A stretch of 64,000 nucleotides of DNA, from the NCBI RefSeq assembly GCF_003347205.1, contig NZ_QQBJ01000024.1:1-64000 (forward strand). The letters are read 5' to 3'. Both the position numbers and the translations under genes were made by a program. Within the stretch, counting starts at the first letter, position 1. Every line of letters begins with the position of its first letter. Below the pieces are notes generated by a model, which saw only the letters and a list, made by a program, of their open reading frames with translations, had not been told where the DNA came from and did no database searches. Origin of the DNA: Mycolicibacterium moriokaense. Lineage in GTDB: Bacteria > Actinomycetota > Actinomycetes > Mycobacteriales > Mycobacteriaceae. Shown here piece after piece: positions 44,810 through 52,701 of the stretch.

Positions 44810-45355
44810 TCAGTTCGGCCGGCCCTGCGCGTGGCTGTGCACCGCCTCGGTCAGGATGGCGTCGATGTCGCCGATTCCGCCGTCAAACGGGTTGCCGCGC
44901 TTGAGCACCATGGTTCCGCCCGGGGTGATCGCGACCAGTTTCGGCGAGCTTGAGCCGATTTGGAAGCGGCGCGCGAAACGCACCTGGTCCAATTGCACCA
45001 GCGCACCGCCCCGGTAGCTGAACAATCCGAGCTTGCGGTCGATGACGCCGACCGGGCGGCATGCGTTCAATGGTTGTCTGCGGCGATGACGAATCTTGCG
45101 CACCGCGAAGGCGGTCAGCGCGGCGAAGGCGACCCCGACAGCCAGCAGGATGGCGCCGAGAGCCCGCGACGGCACGGCCGCGATGACCGCGAACAACCCG
45201 AAACCTCCGACGATGAGGGTGATCACCCCGGTGACGAACGCCAACGTCGACAGCGCACCCGTGCACCGGTCGATCACCAGCACGCGACGGCCGTCGTCGG
45301 TCACCAGCAGGCCGCCCGTGTCGGCGAGGATCCGGGGTTCGGATGGAGTGCTCAC
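44810..45355 (-). CDS. Two-TM membrane protein of unknown function
   Basis: A 181-residue protein starting at GTG 45355. N-terminal soluble segment with RVLVIDRCTGA, two hydrophobic spans (about residues 37-58 and 65-85), a basic RKIRHRRRQ, then a small soluble domain with a GVIDRKLGLFSYRGGALVQL stretch. No family recognised; it resembles conserved actinobacterial membrane proteins that I cannot name. It is downstream of nothing obvious and separated from the urt genes by 111 bases, so it may be unrelated to either cluster. Confidence 0.6.
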   Translation of the reverse strand: MSTPSEPRILADTGGLLVTDDGRRVLVIDRCTGALSTLAFVTGVITLIVGGFGLFAVIAAVPSRALGAILLAVGVAFAALTAFAVRKIRHRRRQPLNACRPVGVIDRKLGLFSYRGGALVQLDQVRFARRFQIGSSSPKLVAITPGGTMVLKRGNPFDGGIGDIDAILTEAVHSHAQGRPN

Positions 45356-45466
45356 GCCCTGCAGCGTGCCATCTGACGCAGCGCGAGCGACTGCAGTTGT
45401 ACAGAAATCAGCGGCGTGTCGCGCGCAAACACGGTCGCTCGCGGTGCGGCAGATGCGTCGGGAGCG

Positions 45467-46159
45467 TCAGATGGCCATCGCGGCGCGGACGTCGTCCTCG
45501 GACGCCGAGCCGCCGGTGCCGCTGGAGGTGATGCGGCCGGACTCCAGGACGTAGTAGCGCTGCGACGACTCGAGCGCGAACCCGATGTGTTGTTCGACGA
45601 GCAGGACACCGAGGTCGCCGCGCTCGGTCAACTCGGTGATCACCGCCTCGATCTCGGCGACCACCGACGGTTGGATGCCCTCGGTGGGCTCGTCGAGGAT
45701 CAGGCACTTGGGGCTGGTGATCAGCGCGCGGGCGATCGCCAACTGCTGGCGCTGCCCGCCCGAGAGCAGCCCGGCGCGCCGGGTCAGCAGTTCCTTGAGA
45801 GCCGGGAACAGGTCGAGTTGCTCGTCGATCAGCGCCTTGCCGTTCTTCCTGCCGTCGGCGACCACCTGCAAGTTCTCGGCAGTGGTCAGCTGGCCGAACG
45901 ACTGCTGGCCCTGGGGCACATAGGCCAGGCCGCGGGCCACCCGCGCGCTCGGCCGCAGCTTGGTGATGTCCTCGCCGTCGAAGACCACTTCGCCCGCGGT
46001 GCATTTCAACAGTCCGACCGCGGCTCGCAACAGGGTCGTCTTACCGGCCCCGTTGTGGCCCATCACCGCGGCCACGCCGTCGGAGGGCACCTCGACGCTG
46101 ACGCCGTGGATGACCTCCGAGCGGCCGTAGCCGGCGCGCACGTCGACAAGCTGAAGCAC
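45467..46159 (-). CDS. urtE: Urea-type ABC transporter ATP-binding protein UrtE
   Basis: A 230-residue branched-chain-amino-acid-like ATPase. MLQLVDVRAGYGRSEVIHGV at the start, Walker A GHNGAGKTTLLRAAVG, YVPQGQQSFGQLT (the UrtE-type Q-loop), signature LLSGGQRQQLAIARAL, Walker B CLILDEPTEGIQPSVV. The GIQPS segment and the QQSFGQLT stretch are typical of urea rather than Leu/Ile/Val systems. GTG 46159 overlaps the urtD stop by one base. Last gene of urtABCDE. Confidence 0.9.
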   Translation of the reverse strand: MLQLVDVRAGYGRSEVIHGVSVEVPSDGVAAVMGHNGAGKTTLLRAAVGLLKCTAGEVVFDGEDITKLRPSARVARGLAYVPQGQQSFGQLTTAENLQVVADGRKNGKALIDEQLDLFPALKELLTRRAGLLSGGQRQQLAIARALITSPKCLILDEPTEGIQPSVVAEIEAVITELTERGDLGVLLVEQHIGFALESSQRYYVLESGRITSSGTGGSASEDDVRAAMAI

Positions 46160-46968
46160 TATGAGCTCTCCTCGGTGAGTTCCATCCCGGCCGCGGCGGT
46201 GCCCAGGTAGACCTCCTGCACCTTGGGGTCGGCCTGCACCTCGGCGACCGATCCCTCGGCGATCACCTTCCCGCGCGCCAACACGGTGACCGATGTCGCG
46301 AACGCCCGCATGAAGTCCATGTCGTGCTCGACGACCACCACCGTGCGCTCACCGCCGATGCGGCGCAACAGGTTTCCGGTCTCCTCGCGCTCCTCGGCGG
46401 ACATTCCGGCCACCGGTTCGTCGAGCAGCAGCACGTCGGCGTTCTGCACCAGCAGCATGCCGATCTCCAGCCACTGCTTCTGGCCGTGCGCCAGCACGCC
46501 CGCGGGCTTGTCGGTGAGCTCCGTCAAACCCGTTGTCTCCAGCGCCTGTTCGATCGCCGGCAGCACTTCCTTGCGTCGCCTCAGCAGCGTCCAGGCCGAC
46601 CGGCCCGCGCCCGCGGCGATATCGAGGTTCTGCAGCACCGTCAGTTGCTCGAACACGCTCGCGGTCTGAAACGTCCGGCCGACGCCGCGGCGGGCGATCT
46701 GGTGCACCTTCTTGCCCAGCAGTTCCACCCCGGACTTGTTCACCGACCCCGTTGCGGGCACCAGGCCGGTGATCGCGTCGATCACCGTGGTCTTGCCCGC
46801 GCCGTTGGGACCGATCAGAAACCGCAGATCGCCCTGGAACAGTGTGAGGTCGACGTCGCTGACGGCTTTGAAGCCGTCGAAGTCGACGGTCAGGCCGCGG
46901 ACTTCGAGGTACTGCGTGCCCATGCCGACGTTGCCGCCGGCCACCGGTTGGGTTTCGGCTGTGGTCAT
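46159..46968 (-). CDS. urtD: Urea-type ABC transporter ATP-binding protein UrtD
   Basis: A 269-residue ATPase. YLEVRGLTVDFDGFKAVSDV, Walker A GPNGAGKTTVIDAITG, VGRTFQTASVFEQLTVLQNL (UrtD-type), LAHGQKQWLEIGMLL in place of the canonical LSGGQ (the known UrtD variant), Walker B VLLLDEPVAGMS, and H-loop VVVEHDMDFMRAF. ATG 46968 overlaps the urtC stop; the open frame upstream to 48054 is a shadow of urtC. The variant signature supports the assignment. Confidence 0.92.
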   Translation of the reverse strand: MTTAETQPVAGGNVGMGTQYLEVRGLTVDFDGFKAVSDVDLTLFQGDLRFLIGPNGAGKTTVIDAITGLVPATGSVNKSGVELLGKKVHQIARRGVGRTFQTASVFEQLTVLQNLDIAAGAGRSAWTLLRRRKEVLPAIEQALETTGLTELTDKPAGVLAHGQKQWLEIGMLLVQNADVLLLDEPVAGMSAEEREETGNLLRRIGGERTVVVVEHDMDFMRAFATSVTVLARGKVIAEGSVAEVQADPKVQEVYLGTAAAGMELTEESS

Positions 46969-48074
46969 AGACCCGCCCCCACCTTCTCCGTCTCGGCGGC
47001 TTCGGCGCCCGCCTCGGCCGGGCTGGTCGCGCGGCGCTGTCGCATCCGCTTGGCCAGCACTCCGAGCCCGGCCAGGCCGGCGGGGAAGAATCCGACGACG
47101 ACGATGAACAGCAGACCCTGGGCGTAGGTCCACTCCGACGGAAACCGTTCGGAGAACAAGGTCTGCGCCCACGCCACCCCGATGGCGCCGAGCACCGGCC
47201 CGAGCAGAGTGGTGCGACCGCCGATCGCGACGCCGATCAGGAACGCGATCGACGGCAGGATGCCGACCTGAGAGGGTGCGATGAAGCCCACGATCGGAGC
47301 GAACAGCGCGCCCGCGATGCTGGCGAACAGCGCCGCGACGGTGTAGGCGACCACCTTGATGTTGGCGGGGTCGTATCCGAGGAAGCGCACCCGCTCCTCG
47401 GCGTCGCGCACGGCCACCAACAACTCGCCGTAGCGGCTCTGCATGAGTTGCCGCACGATCGCCACCACGATCAGCAGGGTGCCCGCGGCGATGAAGTAGA
47501 GCATCCGCCGGTTGGCCGGGTCGTTGAGGGTGAAGCCGAAGAACGTGCGAAACCTGTTGAGGCCGTTGCTTCCGCCCAGACTGGTCTGGCCGACCAGCAG
47601 GATCGCCAGCGCCGCGGCGAGCGCCTGCGACAGGATTGCGAAATAGGCGCCCTTGACCCGCCGCTTGAACACGCCGAAGCCGAGCGCCGCCGCAATGGCC
47701 GTGGGCAGCACCAGGATCGCCAGCATGGTGAACGCGGGGGAGGCGAACGGCTCCCAGTAGGCGGGCAACTCGCGCACACCGGCGATCTGCATGAAGTCGG
47801 GCACGTCGTTGCCGAAGATCTGCGCGTCGGCGATCTTGAGGTGCATGCCCATCATGTAGCCGCCGAAACCGAAGAAGACGCCCTGGCCCAGCACCAGCAT
47901 TCCACCCCGGCCCCAGGCGAGGCCGATGCCGACGGCCACGATCGCGAAGCAGAGGAATTTGCCGAGCAGGCTGAGCCGGAAGTCCGACAGTGCCACAGGC
48001 GCCACGCCGAAGAGCACCACCGCAGCGACGGCGAACCCGGCCCAGGTCTGCCATCGGCCCAATATCGCGCTCAC
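46965..48074 (-). CDS. urtC: Urea-type ABC transporter permease UrtC
   Basis: A 369-residue LivM-type permease with about ten TM segments. GKFLCFAIVAVGIGLAWGRG, GVFFGFGGYMMGMHLKIADA, LNRFRTFFGFTLNDPANRRM and LFAPIVGFIAPSQVGILPSI are recognisable UrtC segments. GTG 48074 overlaps the urtB stop (GTGA). The C-terminal tail is hydrophilic and of ordinary length. Confidence 0.92.
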   Translation of the reverse strand: MSAILGRWQTWAGFAVAAVVLFGVAPVALSDFRLSLLGKFLCFAIVAVGIGLAWGRGGMLVLGQGVFFGFGGYMMGMHLKIADAQIFGNDVPDFMQIAGVRELPAYWEPFASPAFTMLAILVLPTAIAAALGFGVFKRRVKGAYFAILSQALAAALAILLVGQTSLGGSNGLNRFRTFFGFTLNDPANRRMLYFIAAGTLLIVVAIVRQLMQSRYGELLVAVRDAEERVRFLGYDPANIKVVAYTVAALFASIAGALFAPIVGFIAPSQVGILPSIAFLIGVAIGGRTTLLGPVLGAIGVAWAQTLFSERFPSEWTYAQGLLFIVVVGFFPAGLAGLGVLAKRMRQRRATSPAEAGAEAAETEKVGAGL

Positions 48075-48955
48075 GCGAGACTCCTTGTCCGAACGGTGAA
48101 CAGGCCCTGTGGTCGCACCTGCAGGAAGATCACGATGATCACGAACACGATCACCTTGGCCAGCGAGGCCGTGGTGTTGTACTCGATGAACGAGTTGAGG
48201 AAGCCCAGCGCGAACGCCGCGATGACGGTGCCCTTGATCTGGCCGAGACCGCCGACCACCACGACCAGGAACGCGTCGATCAGATAGCTCTGCCCGATCG
48301 TCGGGCTGGTCGACCCGATCAGCGTCAACGCGACACCCGCGATCGCCGCCAGGCCGGAGCCGATGAAGAAAGTGGTGATGTCGGTTCTGCGCGACGAGAT
48401 ACCGCTGGTCTCAGCCAGATCGCGGTTTTGCACCACCGCACGGATGCGACGGCCCATCGGGCTGACCTTGAGCACCGCCGCCAACACCACCACGCAGATG
48501 ACGGCAAGCGCCAGGATGAAGATGCGCGTCTTCGGCACCACCGCGCCGAGGATCTCCAGCCCACCGGACAGCCACGCGGGGGCGGCCACGTTGACCGCCG
48601 GCGCACCGAAGATGTCGCGGGCCACCTGCTGCAGGATCAGGCCGACACCGAACGTCACCAGCAGTGTGTCCAGCGGCCGGTCATACATCCGCCGAATCAG
48701 CGTCACCTCGAGCAGCACGCCCATGGCGCCGCCGACGAGGAAGCCCACGAGCAGCGAAAGAAGCAGCGACACACCGGCGCTGGACACCACCTGCTGAACT
48801 ACGAAGGTGGTGTAGCAGCCTGCCATGATGAACTCGCCGTGCGCCATGTTGATGACGCCCATCTGACCGAAGGTCAGCGACAACCCCAGCGCGGCCAGCA
48901 ACAGGATCGAGCCGAGGCTCAATCCCGTTGCCAGTTGGCCGATCAGGACCTCCAT
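48071..48955 (-). CDS. urtB: Urea-type ABC transporter permease UrtB
   Basis: A 294-residue LivH-type permease. It begins MEVLIGQLATGLSLGSILLL, with FGQMGVINMAHGEFIMAGCY, then ISSRRTDITTFFIGSGLAAI and FLVVVVGGLGQIKGTVIAAF; about eight TM segments. It is shorter than many UrtB proteins, which carry an N-terminal extracellular domain in some bacteria. ATG 48955 is 7 bases after the urtA stop. Confidence 0.92.
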   Translation of the reverse strand: MEVLIGQLATGLSLGSILLLAALGLSLTFGQMGVINMAHGEFIMAGCYTTFVVQQVVSSAGVSLLLSLLVGFLVGGAMGVLLEVTLIRRMYDRPLDTLLVTFGVGLILQQVARDIFGAPAVNVAAPAWLSGGLEILGAVVPKTRIFILALAVICVVVLAAVLKVSPMGRRIRAVVQNRDLAETSGISSRRTDITTFFIGSGLAAIAGVALTLIGSTSPTIGQSYLIDAFLVVVVGGLGQIKGTVIAAFALGFLNSFIEYNTTASLAKVIVFVIIVIFLQVRPQGLFTVRTRSLA

Positions 48956-48962
48956 GCCCGCC

Positions 48963-50228
48963 TCAGTTGGACAGGCCGGCTGCCCATGGGTACGACTTCA
49001 GGTAGGGGTCGGGCGTGATGGGTCCCGGCGACTCCCAGATCGTGTAGATCAGGCCGTCGGGATGGATCTCGCCGATCCGCGCGGTCTTGGTGATGTGGTG
49101 GTTGTCGCCGTCGATGGTGACCAGTCCTTCTGGCGCGTTGAACGTGACACCGCCGCAGGCGTCCTGGATTGCCTTGACGTCGAACGACTTGGCCTTCTCG
49201 ACGGTGTTCTTCCACAGATAGACGGACACGTAGGCGGCTTCCATCGGATCCGACGTCGGCTTGTCCGCGCCGTACTTGTCCTTGTAGGCCTTGACGAATG
49301 CCTTGTTCACCGGGTTGTCGACGGTCTGGTAGTAGTTCCACGCCGTGAGCTGGCCCTCGATGTTGCGGGCACCGATGCCGGTGACCTCTTCCTCGGCGAT
49401 CGACACCGACACCACCGGCATCTTCTGCGGCGTCAACCCGGCGTTGGTGTACTCCTTGAAGAACGCGACGTTGGAGTCGCCGTTGAGCGTGTTGAACACG
49501 GCGCCGGCGTTGGACCCGCGCACCTTGTTGACGATGGTGGAGAAGTCGGTCGAGCCCAGCGGCGTGTAGTCCTCGCCCTTGATCTCGATGCCGTTGGCCT
49601 CGGCGTAGGCCTTGATGATGCGGTTGGCGGTCTGCGGGAAGACGTAGTCGCTACCGACCAGGTAGAGCGACTTGACGCCCTTCTCCTTGAGGTAGTCCAG
49701 CGCGGGCACGATCTGCTGGTTGGTGGTGGCGCCCGTGTAGAAGATGTTCTTCGACGACTCCAGGCCCTCGTACTGAACGGGGTAGTAGAGCAGGGAATTG
49801 GCGCCCTCGAACACCGGGAGCATCGCCTTGCGGCTCGACGACGTCCAGCCGCCGAACACCGCGGCGACGCAGTCGCTGCTGATCAGCTTCTCGGCCTTCT
49901 CGGCGAAAACGGTCGGTTCGGAGGCGCCGTCCTCGCCGACGAGCTGAATCTGCTTACCCATCACGCCGCCCGCGCCGTTGATCTGCTCGACCGCGAGGTC
50001 GATTGCGTGCCGGACGGTGACTTCGGAGATCGCCATCGTGCCCGACAGCGAGTTCAGCGCGCCGACCTTGATGGTCGGGCCCGAGGTGTCGACACAGGAC
50101 TTCGCGCCTGCCGCGTCGGTCTCGCTGGCCTTGCTGCCGCAGCCGGACAGCACCAGCGACGCGGCGGCCACCATGCTTCCCGCCGCCAGAGCAGAGCGTT
50201 TCAACGAGGGACGGTGTGGAAGTCGCAT
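48963..50228 (-). CDS. urtA: Urea-type ABC transporter solute-binding lipoprotein UrtA
   Basis: A 421-residue binding protein with a signal peptide and lipobox LSGC (Cys30). The mature protein shows [80 protein letters not shown] and [20 protein letters not shown], a close match to UrtA. It binds urea (or a short amide) for uptake as nitrogen source. No urease or urea amidolyase gene is in the window. Nitrogen control by GlnR is expected from relatives, but I found no convincing box upstream. Confidence 0.92.
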   Translation of the reverse strand: MRLPHRPSLKRSALAAGSMVAAASLVLSGCGSKASETDAAGAKSCVDTSGPTIKVGALNSLSGTMAISEVTVRHAIDLAVEQINGAGGVMGKQIQLVGEDGASEPTVFAEKAEKLISSDCVAAVFGGWTSSSRKAMLPVFEGANSLLYYPVQYEGLESSKNIFYTGATTNQQIVPALDYLKEKGVKSLYLVGSDYVFPQTANRIIKAYAEANGIEIKGEDYTPLGSTDFSTIVNKVRGSNAGAVFNTLNGDSNVAFFKEYTNAGLTPQKMPVVSVSIAEEEVTGIGARNIEGQLTAWNYYQTVDNPVNKAFVKAYKDKYGADKPTSDPMEAAYVSVYLWKNTVEKAKSFDVKAIQDACGGVTFNAPEGLVTIDGDNHHITKTARIGEIHPDGLIYTIWESPGPITPDPYLKSYPWAAGLSN

Positions 50229-50390
50229 GAACTGCCTTTCGATATGTCAACCTGGGAATTGGCACGAGCGTCGAATCGGCACGTTAGAGCGCGGGTGTTT
50301 CTCTGAAATGTCTGTGTGTGACGAACTGATTAATGCCCGAGGGGTATTCGCCTCGTTTGCTCCTGTAACGCTCGGGTAGCGTCGGTCGAT

Positions 50391-50807
50391 ATGACGGACA
50401 TGCGAACAGCGACAACCAGGGTCGGGGCGGCGCTCATGTTGGTGGCCGCGTCAGTTGCGGTAAGCCAGGCGACGGCGAGCGCGGAGCCGCCCGTTCCCAA
50501 CGTCAAGTACATCCTGACCTCGGATACCGGCGTCAGCTTCCAGGTCAACTATCTGGTGTCCCAACCGCCGAGCATGGCTGCCTACAACGCGGATCCGTAT
50601 GCCTTCCTGAAAAAGGAAGAGGTACCGACGCCTTGGGAGTTCAGCACCACGCTCGACGACCCACAGTGGGCGACCCTCGACGCGAGCGCGGCCGCGCACG
50701 GCGGTCAGGCGCCGCCCAGCGCGCACTGCGAGATCCAGGTCGACGGCCAGGTGGTCTCGCAGGCCGACGGCCCGTACACCGCCCGCTGCCAGCTCTCGAA
50801 ATGGTGA
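50391..50807 (+). CDS. Small secreted protein of unknown function
   Basis: A 138-residue protein with a signal peptide (TRVGAALMLVAASVAVSQAT, cleavage near ASA-EP) and a mature part of about 105 residues. It contains one Cys pair near the end (HCEIQVDGQVVSQADGPYTA followed by RCQLSKW) that could form a disulfide. It has the small beta-rich look of mycobacterial secreted proteins such as MmpS-like accessory proteins, but I do not assign a family. ATG 50391 has no clear ribosome site; ATG 50400 is also possible. It is divergent from urtA with a 162-base gap. Confidence 0.6.
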   Translation: MTDMRTATTRVGAALMLVAASVAVSQATASAEPPVPNVKYILTSDTGVSFQVNYLVSQPPSMAAYNADPYAFLKKEEVPTPWEFSTTLDDPQWATLDASAAAHGGQAPPSAHCEIQVDGQVVSQADGPYTARCQLSKW

Positions 50808-50827
50808 GCCGGCCGGCGCGGTAGCGC

Positions 50828-51679
50828 TCAGAGACCGCTGGCCAGCTGAAGCTCGTTCTCCTGGTCGTCGATGAACAGCAGCCGATTGTCATCGCCTGCG
50901 GCCGTGAGGATCTCGAGTTCCGCGAACCGGCTGGCCGCCTTGCTGACCAGGCTGACGCTCATGGTCACCGCAGCAGTGGCGCCGACGAGCGCGCGGTTGC
51001 GCTCGGCAGGGGTGTCGCCGATGCCGACGATGAGGTTCTCGCGGGCGCGCACTGCGAGCACGCCGTCGGGCGTCTCGATCAACGCGCCCGCCACGCCGTC
51101 CTCGAAGATCAGCTTGAGCAGTCGAACGCCCGCGTCGGGCTGCAGGCCGGCGGCCGCCGCCTGTCCGGTCAACCAGGTGCTCACCGACAGGGCCGGCGAA
51201 CCGGGTGCCAACTCGACCGATCCGACGACCGCCGCTTCGACCTTCTCGCCGCGGGTGCAACTGCGCATGGCCGTCATCCCACGCCTGGTCACCCGGTTGT
51301 AGACCAGGCCGCTGGGCGCGGCGGCGCACCGTTGAGCCCACTGTTCCAGCGCGGCCCCGTGAAACGGTTCGATCGTCGCGCGCCGGTTGGAGCGTGGCGG
51401 CGCGATCTGCTCGACGGCGCGCACCGGCCAGCGGTTCTGCGCGCGGCCCGGCCCACCGCCGAAGGCGTAGTCGAAGCCGGCGAGATGCTTGGTGGTCAGC
51501 CCGTCACCGCCCCGGTAGCTCAAGGACGCGGCCAGGTCGCCGCCGTCGGCCGATTCCGAGACGCCCAGATAGACGTCGAGATCCGCATTGGCGGCGACGA
51601 TTCCGGCGGCGAGCACCCCCGCCTCGGCGCCGATGCAGACGACGTCGACCTCGAGGTCCCACGGTGTTTCGGTGAACAT
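50828..51679 (-). CDS. Degenerate FAD-binding-fold protein
   Basis: A 283-residue protein starting at ATG 51679 (an upstream ATG at 51703 is less likely, having no ribosome site). The N terminus DLEVDVVCIGAEAGVLAAGI has the strand-turn-helix of a dinucleotide-binding fold with GAEAGV in place of GxGxxG. Later segments (GGDGLTTKHLAGFDYAFGGG; SLVSKAASRFAELEILTAAG) have no match I know. It looks like a shortened relative of the fumarate reductase/KstD flavoproteins without the C-terminal FAD site. It lies four bases downstream of its partner gene. Function unknown. Confidence 0.55.
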   Translation of the reverse strand: MFTETPWDLEVDVVCIGAEAGVLAAGIVAANADLDVYLGVSESADGGDLAASLSYRGGDGLTTKHLAGFDYAFGGGPGRAQNRWPVRAVEQIAPPRSNRRATIEPFHGAALEQWAQRCAAAPSGLVYNRVTRRGMTAMRSCTRGEKVEAAVVGSVELAPGSPALSVSTWLTGQAAAAGLQPDAGVRLLKLIFEDGVAGALIETPDGVLAVRARENLIVGIGDTPAERNRALVGATAAVTMSVSLVSKAASRFAELEILTAAGDDNRLLFIDDQENELQLASGL

Positions 51680-51683
51680 TGCC

Positions 51684-52436
51684 TCAACTTCCCATCGGCG
51701 CATGGCGGCTCGAGCTTTCTACACATCGGCGGATGTCGGCCATCTCGGCGACGATTCTGGCGGTCTGACCGGGCGCGGCGAGGCGGGCGACGGTCAGTCG
51801 GTCCCACCACATCATCTTCGTTCGGAATCGATCGTCGGGATACGGCGTCGACCGTATCGGGGCCACTGCGCCGCCCGAGGACCGCCAGCGCGCCAGCACG
51901 TGCTGTGCGCACGTCGCCAGGCAGAACTGGACTCCGAGGGCGGCCATCATGTGGCAACCGGCCCGTGCCAGGGTGGCGGTGAGCCTGCGGTTGCGGCCAG
52001 GATCGTCGGTGATCCATGCGGACTTCATTTCGACGACGCCGAAGGGCAGTCGGTCGGCGATCATCTTGCGCACCGACGACTGAGCCGGTTGGCCCGCCCA
52101 TTCGACGACCGCGTGGGTCTCGTCGGGCGATGTCAGGGGCCCGACCGCGCGGATACCGCCGACCACCGTTGCCGCGGCGTCGAGCATCGTCCAGAACAGT
52201 GTCGTGTCGCCCGACCTTCGGATCTGATCGATGTCGATGGCCGCGCCGATGCCGTTGCGGCGATAGGACCGCGCGGCGCCGGCCAGATACTCCTGCCACA
52301 GAGCGTCGTTGTCCTCCGGTCTGGCGATCGCCACGGTGCATTCGGAGTCGGGGTCCCACCAACTCAGCAGCGCACCGTCGACGCCGGTCGCAAGGCCCGC
52401 CCTGGGTAGTTCGACGACGGTCAATGTGTCTCCCAT
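51684..52436 (-). CDS. Protein of unknown function, possible acyltransferase-like fold
   Basis: A 250-residue protein starting at ATG 52436 after GAAGG; ATG 52472 is an alternative. It has a charged N-terminal part (SWWDPDSECTVAIARPEDND), LFWTMLDAAATVVGGIRAVG and VVEMKSAWITDDPGRNRRLT, then Cys/His-rich GCHMMAALGVQFCLATCAQH. The general look recalls GNAT-fold N-acyl amino-acid synthases, but this is a guess. It is transcribed with the degenerate FAD-fold gene from the AT-rich promoter region to the right. No function assigned. Confidence 0.5.
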   Translation of the reverse strand: MGDTLTVVELPRAGLATGVDGALLSWWDPDSECTVAIARPEDNDALWQEYLAGAARSYRRNGIGAAIDIDQIRRSGDTTLFWTMLDAAATVVGGIRAVGPLTSPDETHAVVEWAGQPAQSSVRKMIADRLPFGVVEMKSAWITDDPGRNRRLTATLARAGCHMMAALGVQFCLATCAQHVLARWRSSGGAVAPIRSTPYPDDRFRTKMMWWDRLTVARLAAPGQTARIVAEMADIRRCVESSSRHAPMGS

Positions 52437-52666
52437 CAGGTCAAAACCTTCATCGAATGAGCCCGGCAGCATCTCGCAAAAGCGCAGAGCGATGCAGATC
52501 TAGCAATCTAACAAGAGAATCTAGATAGTGCCAATAGACTCGTAAAAACACAGTTAAATTAAGCTACCGCGAAAATTATGGGAACAAGCAATGAGATCCG
52601 TGGTTAACGTCGGCTCACGTTGCCATCGGCACCGGTCAACCCCTGATCTCCGGCGGCCGACACCCC
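52437..52666. other. AT-rich intergenic segment at the accessory/core junction
   Basis: Between the unknown gene and the radical-SAM gene, about 52495-52595 is strikingly AT-rich compared with the GC-rich window. It contains ATCTAG (52498-52503) and CTAGAT (52521-52526) as an inverted repeat 17 bases apart. No ORF of note is present. It carries the leftward promoter listed separately and marks the edge of the accessory block. Confidence 0.5.
52505..52534 (-). promoter_or_regulatory. Candidate sigma70-type promoter for the 52436 gene
   Basis: On the minus strand TTGGCA (52534-52529) and TAGATT (52510-52505) are separated by 18 bases, good matches to housekeeping -35/-10 boxes. Transcription would start near 52498 and give a leader of about 60 bases before ATG 52436. 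The ATCTAG/CTAGAT inverted repeat overlaps the spacer and start region and might be an operator. Confidence 0.45.
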
Positions 52667-52672
52667 TTGACA
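52667..52672 (+). promoter_or_regulatory. -35 box (TTGACA) of the radical-SAM gene
   Basis: TTGACA matches the consensus -35 exactly; TCGAAT at 52690-52695 is a fair -10 at a 17-base spacing. The LexA box lies between and over these elements, so repressor binding would block the promoter. Confidence 0.55.
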
Positions 52673-52677
52673 TCTGT

Positions 52678-52693
52678 TCGAACGTGAGTTCGA
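52678..52693. promoter_or_regulatory. LexA (SOS) box
   Basis: TCGAAC-GTGA-GTTCGA is an exact match to the mycobacterial SOS consensus TCGAAC-N4-GTTCGA. It ends 8 bases before ATG 52702. The gene should be induced by DNA damage through LexA cleavage. I recall the M. tuberculosis orthologue Rv2578c being listed among LexA-regulated genes, which agrees. Confidence 0.9.
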
Positions 52694-52701
52694 ATCGAGG
52701 T

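Noticed and set aside
50229-50390. Possible GlnR box upstream of urtA
   Set aside because: The best candidate (GTTAC with AAAC 6 bases later, minus strand) has the wrong spacing between the AC dinucleotides by one base; not convincing.
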